Below are positions 61,070 to 64,000 of a stretch of DNA of 64,000 nt, one piece after another. The notes beneath the pieces were generated by a model. That model did no database searches and had not been told where the DNA came from. It saw only the letters and a program-made list of their open reading frames with translations. The position numbers and the translations under genes are program-made. Within the stretch, counting starts at the first letter, position 1, and each line of letters begins with the position of its first letter. This DNA comes from an uncultured Sulfitobacter sp. (GTDB lineage: Bacteria; Pseudomonadota; Alphaproteobacteria; Rhodobacterales; Rhodobacteraceae). The DNA lies in NCBI GenBank assembly GCA_947501805.1, contig CANMXJ010000011.1, positions 92,869 through 156,868 on the forward strand. Reading direction: 5' to 3'.

Positions 61070-62494
61070 TTAGTCTTTTTGAAGCGCCCGTAACACACGA
61101 TCAAGGTCTTTGCCTTGTTTTGAAAGCTTCGCAGGGCTGTCTTTCACAAGATTATAATACTCTGCTGGGTCGTAAATCTGCACGGGCAGGCGCAAATCCT
61201 TGGCTGTGAGACGTCCAGTGGCAGATAGAATCGCGTAGGCGGCAACGTAGAGACTAGCCCGCGCCGAAACCTGCAAGGATTGCGCATCGAGCAAGGATTG
61301 CTCTGCGTCGAGCACATCCAGGGTTGTACGGGCACCCAATGTCGCCTCTTCACGGATGCCACGAAATGCAATCCGCGCGGCGCGCACCTGACGCTCCGAC
61401 GCGGCGAGTTGTGCCTGAACCGTTGTGAGTGTCGCATAAGCATTGCCCACATCCTGTTGGACATTGTTCCGTACAACATGCAGATTACCACGCTGCGAGT
61501 CCGCACGGGCCTTTGCCTGTCGTACAGCCGATGAAAGCGCACCGCCCTGATAGATCGTCTGTCCTGCTTGAACTCCGATGCTGCCGCCACGACTGAACTC
61601 GTTCGCGCTCAGGTTTTCTGAAAGGGAAAGACGGCCTGTCAGGCTGATATTTGGCTTCATCGCGGCATCTGCGGAGCGGACCAGAAGATCGGCTGCTGCA
61701 ACCTGGTGCTGGGCCGCCAACATCGACGGGTGACGACGCACGGCAATGGCCTTTGCACTTTCGACACTATTGCCAAGTTTGGGCAGGCTGGGCGGCTGGC
61801 GCAACCGTCCGGGCTTGCGACCGACCACATTTCGATATTCTTCGGTAGCGCTGATCAAATCGCCTTCTGCTGCGGCCAAACCACTGCGCGCCTGTGCCAA
61901 CTGCGCTTGCGCCAAGGCGACGTCAGTCCGAGTTACTTCGCCAACTTCAAACCGGTCTGTTGCCGCCCGCTGTTCTTCGGTCAGCAAACGCACGTTGTTC
62001 TGTCGAAGCGCCACAAACTCGGAAGCCTCCAGAACCCCCATATAGGCCTGAACCGCGCGCAATAGCACCTGTTGTTCAATGTTAATCAATGCCTCGCGGG
62101 TCGCCAAAACGCTTTCCTTGGCCGCCTCGATCTGGAACTGGCGTGTTCCGAAATCATAGAGAACCAGTTCTGCCGCCAGGTTAACCGCTGCGGTCAGGTC
62201 ATCATTGTTAAGACTTGTCCGTGACGCTGCCGTGCGCAGACGGCCAAAATTCTGAGTCAGACTACTGGACCATTGCAGGATCGGCTTCAGCGTAGACACG
62301 GCCGATGCCACATCCTCATCCGCGGCCCTCAGAAGGGCGCGATTCTGCTCGAGGAGGCCAGAATGTGTATAGGCCCCAACAAGCGCGTCCGCGAGTGTTT
62401 CGGCCTCAACAGACCGCGTGCCACCAACGCTTAGTGCAAGCACACATACACCGGCCAGTATATGTCGACCAAAAGGGAACTTGTTGATCAGCAT
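61070..62494 (-). CDS. tolC: TolC family outer-membrane efflux/secretion protein
   Basis: Outer-membrane channel for type I secretion and drug efflux, 474 residues. It has a signal peptide (residues about 10-31, ending SVEAET), then two homologous repeats of long amphipathic helices and short beta segments: ALVGAYTHSGLLEQNRALLRAA and VALAQAQLAQARSGLAAAE in the first half, and QAGQTIYQGGALSSAVRQAKA with LGARTTLDVLDAEQSLLDA in the second. AGAGG precedes the ATG. It lies 58 bases after pcm on the same strand, a layout seen in other Rhodobacterales. It could export RTX proteins such as those at 30.8 and 63.8 kb. Confidence 0.9.
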   Translation of the reverse strand: MLINKFPFGRHILAGVCVLALSVGGTRSVEAETLADALVGAYTHSGLLEQNRALLRAADEDVASAVSTLKPILQWSSSLTQNFGRLRTAASRTSLNNDDLTAAVNLAAELVLYDFGTRQFQIEAAKESVLATREALINIEQQVLLRAVQAYMGVLEASEFVALRQNNVRLLTEEQRAATDRFEVGEVTRTDVALAQAQLAQARSGLAAAEGDLISATEEYRNVVGRKPGRLRQPPSLPKLGNSVESAKAIAVRRHPSMLAAQHQVAAADLLVRSADAAMKPNISLTGRLSLSENLSANEFSRGGSIGVQAGQTIYQGGALSSAVRQAKARADSQRGNLHVVRNNVQQDVGNAYATLTTVQAQLAASERQVRAARIAFRGIREEATLGARTTLDVLDAEQSLLDAQSLQVSARASLYVAAYAILSATGRLTAKDLRLPVQIYDPAEYYNLVKDSPAKLSKQGKDLDRVLRALQKD

Positions 62495-62552
62495 GGGTCT
62501 TCGACCTCTTCTCTGTTGTCGTACACGTCCGCCAAAAGGCTGAACTCATTGC

Positions 62553-63206
62553 TCATAGCTGAAACGCAGCTTCGCGTTTGAAACCATCCAGTACAGGCGC
62601 AGCGGCATTGAACGCCATACGCCAGCTTACCTGACCACCGCTCTTGTAGCCAATCCGTACTTCGCCCAAAGAACCTTCCATAAAGAGTGCGGCAATACGG
62701 CCGCCATCTTTCAGCTGGTCCAGAACCGATTGCGGCACTTCATCGACACCGCCCTCGATTATGATCACATCATAGGGGCCATGTTCTGCAGCACCTTCGG
62801 CCAGCGCTCCGGTATGCATGACAACATTGTCAGAGCCCGATGCCATCAACGCCTCCTGCGCTTCAGCGGCCATGGCCTCATCTTCTTCGACGGCGACAAC
62901 GGCTTCGGCCATGTGTGCAATAACTGCGGCAGAATAGCCCATGGCACAACCAATATCCAAAACCAATTCCGTATTACTGATTGACAGAGCATCCAGCATT
63001 TTGGCCAACGTGCGTGGCTCAAACAGGACACGTCCCTGCCCCAGATCAAGATTCTCCCCCATATACGCAGCCTCTCGTTTGGCTGCTGGAACAAATTCTT
63101 CGCGTGGAACAGTTAACATCGCATCAATGATAGGAAATTTTGTCACGTCTGAGGGACGCACCTGCGTATCGACCATCATTGTGCGGCGGGCGGTGAAATC
63201 ACTCAT
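62553..63206 (-). CDS. pcm: Protein-L-isoaspartate O-methyltransferase family protein
   Basis: SAM-dependent methyltransferase of 217 residues. The SAM-binding motif [16 protein letters not shown] (about 82-97), the PCMT-typical N-terminal [22 protein letters not shown] and post-motif VAVEEDEAM are all present. Canonical PCMT repairs isoaspartyl residues, but the alphaproteobacterial branch beside tolC often lacks part of the substrate region, so the repair function is not certain. The ribosome binding site is weak. Confidence 0.8.
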   Translation of the reverse strand: MSDFTARRTMMVDTQVRPSDVTKFPIIDAMLTVPREEFVPAAKREAAYMGENLDLGQGRVLFEPRTLAKMLDALSISNTELVLDIGCAMGYSAAVIAHMAEAVVAVEEDEAMAAEAQEALMASGSDNVVMHTGALAEGAAEHGPYDVIIIEGGVDEVPQSVLDQLKDGGRIAALFMEGSLGEVRIGYKSGGQVSWRMAFNAAAPVLDGFKREAAFQL

Positions 63207-63351
63207 GTGCTAAACTCATTTGTTCAGATTCTTCTTTGGCAAAAGATGTGCCACATCGCGCACCGCGCAGCAACGCCCTCTAGCACACTTTCGCGCATCA
63301 TGCATCTTGCGGCGGGAACACTGATCGGATAGCAAGCGCAAATCACTGGTC

Positions 63352-63422
63352 GGCGAGTTGGCGGAGTGGTTACGCAGCGGATTGCAAATCCGTGTACACC
63401 GGTTCGATTCCGGTACTCGCCT
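63352..63422 (+). tRNA. tRNA-Cys(GCA)
   Basis: Acceptor stem GGCGAGT/ACTCGCC, anticodon loop TTGCAAA with GCA, and T-loop GGTTCGATTCC. The discriminator is T; CCA is not encoded (CCT follows). Length 71 bases. Confidence 0.95.
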
Positions 63423-63767
63423 CCTGTGCCGCAAGTTAATTAAAAACTAAGCCCCCCTTTGCCAATTGCCGAGGGCGTTGCGGTGCATCGTCATGCCACT
63501 CTGTTTTCAACAGCTTACAAATGATCCGGATATCTTGCTGTTTTTCATGATTGCTCCATGCGGCGCGTCGCCGTCAACGTTCACCCTTGAAGTTGCACCA
63601 TAACAAATGGCAATTTCGTTACCCTTAATATTCGCATTCCCCACCGGAAATTGGCGTTCAGTAACTGTTAGTCCGCAACATTTTTCTTCGCATCAAACCG
63701 GAAATGCCCGACGGCCTTAGCCACCGGGCATTTACATGTGTTGAGGATTTGATCCCGCCCTTACCCT
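63423..63767. other. Intergenic region between tRNA-Cys and the RTX gene
   Basis: About 345 bases with no supportable gene. The only structure I see is a hairpin at 63702-63733, described separately. The side next to the tRNA 3' end shows no recognisable integrase or direct copy of the tRNA end. Confidence 0.5.
63702..63733. terminator. Hairpin downstream of the right-edge RTX gene
   Basis: AAATGCCCG (63702-63710) pairs perfectly with CGGGCATTT (63725-63733), with an inner GGC/GCC pair in the loop. It lies 35 bases after the RTX stop on the minus strand; the T-run is short, so the terminator call is moderate. Confidence 0.55.
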
Positions 63768-64000
63768 TCAGAAAATAAAGTCGAAATCGGTCAGGCTCGC
63801 AACGGTGATGTTTTCCAGCGTCAACGTCCCGCCGCCATCCCAGAAGATGGTGACGTTCGACCCGCCACCGCTTGGGCCAACGGAGGTTGTTGCGTCCCGC
63901 CAGTCCTGATTGGAGGCACCGCCATCCGTGACGCCAAAGGCTGCAATGTCGATTTTGTCATTGCCGGAAAAGTCGGTGATGCGGTCTGCGCCTTGATTGG
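63768..64000 (-). CDS. RTX-type calcium-binding protein, C-terminal part (cut by window edge)
   Basis: The last 76 codons of a minus-strand gene: a fragment of an RTX-like module (NQGADRITDFSGNDKIDIAAF) and a terminal beta domain ending SLTDFDFIF, followed by TGA. It matches the end of the pseudogene at 30.8-32.2 kb closely (AFGV, SNQDWRDATTSV, SGGGSNVTI, WDGGG and ASLTD are shared). Such C-termini are the secretion signals of type I-exported adhesins and hydrolases; the nearby tolC fits. The N-terminal domains are outside the window, so the activity is unknown. Confidence 0.75.
   Translation of the reverse strand, partial: NQGADRITDFSGNDKIDIAAFGVTDGGASNQDWRDATTSVGPSGGGSNVTIFWDGGGTLTLENITVASLTDFDFIF

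Noticed and set aside
1..64000. CRISPR array, rRNA operon, insertion sequence or prophage
   Set aside because: No regularly spaced repeats, rRNA segments, transposase or phage structural genes were seen in reading both strands.

Overview
The window looks like a chromosomal segment of a Roseobacter-group alphaproteobacterium (Rhodobacterales). The basis is gene content and protein similarity: a complete beta-hydroxyaspartate cycle (BHAC) cluster, a PuuD-type membrane urate oxidase, a type-B PutA with an Lrp-type regulator, a DUF6280 protein, a PopZ-like protein beside tolC and pcm, and RTX proteins sharing a C-terminal module. Nearly all of it is coding. I saw no rRNA, CRISPR array, insertion sequence or intact prophage. 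Many starts were moved from the longest open frame to a codon with a good ribosome binding site.

Region by region. 1-3.4 kb: tamB (partial) and tamA. 3.6-5.8 kb: an aldehyde dehydrogenase/SDR operon of unknown substrate. 6.0-6.8 kb: ureidoglycine aminohydrolase (allE). 6.8-12.3 kb: bhcR divergent from bhcABCD, ending in a probable terminator. 12.4-15.7 kb: a divergent GAPDH-like gene and malic enzyme maeB. 15.8-21.9 kb: urate catabolism (purine permease, allA, a puuE-uraD fusion, uraH, a LysR regulator, puuD). 22.0-30.4 kb: a six-gene catabolic operon (hyuA, hyuB, FAD oxidoreductase, HpcH/HpaI aldolase, uronate-dehydrogenase-like gene, atypical SDR) behind a LysR gene. 30.8-32.7 kb: an interrupted RTX-like pseudogene, its terminator and tRNA-Leu(UAA). 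32.7-41.6 kb: TPR protein, putR/putA, rhomboid protease, GFA protein, inositol monophosphatase family protein, quinone-oxidoreductase family protein, metR-like regulator. 41.7-49.6 kb: metF, thioesterase, DUF2235 hydrolase, an orphan form-II CoxL-like protein, valS. 49.8-56.2 kb: crotonase, a 53-residue Tat-signal protein, HisC-like aminotransferase, a 60-residue membrane protein, a class V aminotransferase, an MsbA-like ABC exporter, a glycosyltransferase. 56.2-63.4 kb: ygfZ, efp, DUF6280, cobQ, PopZ-like gene, tolC, pcm, tRNA-Cys. The right edge cuts into a second RTX gene.

How the genes fit together. PuuD, UraH, UraD and PuuE turn urate into allantoate. AllE and AllA finish the route by making glyoxylate and urea from ureidoglycine. 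BhcA, C, B and D condense two glyoxylate into oxaloacetate, and MaeB can take the resulting malate to pyruvate. The left 22 kb therefore reads as a purine-to-glyoxylate-to-central-metabolism module, with the allantoate-hydrolysing step missing from the window. The other most unusual items are the hyu operon with its SDR lacking the usual Tyr/Lys, two RTX 3' ends each facing the 3' end of a tRNA gene, the unpaired CoxL-like subunit, and several perfect palindromes in divergent promoter regions.
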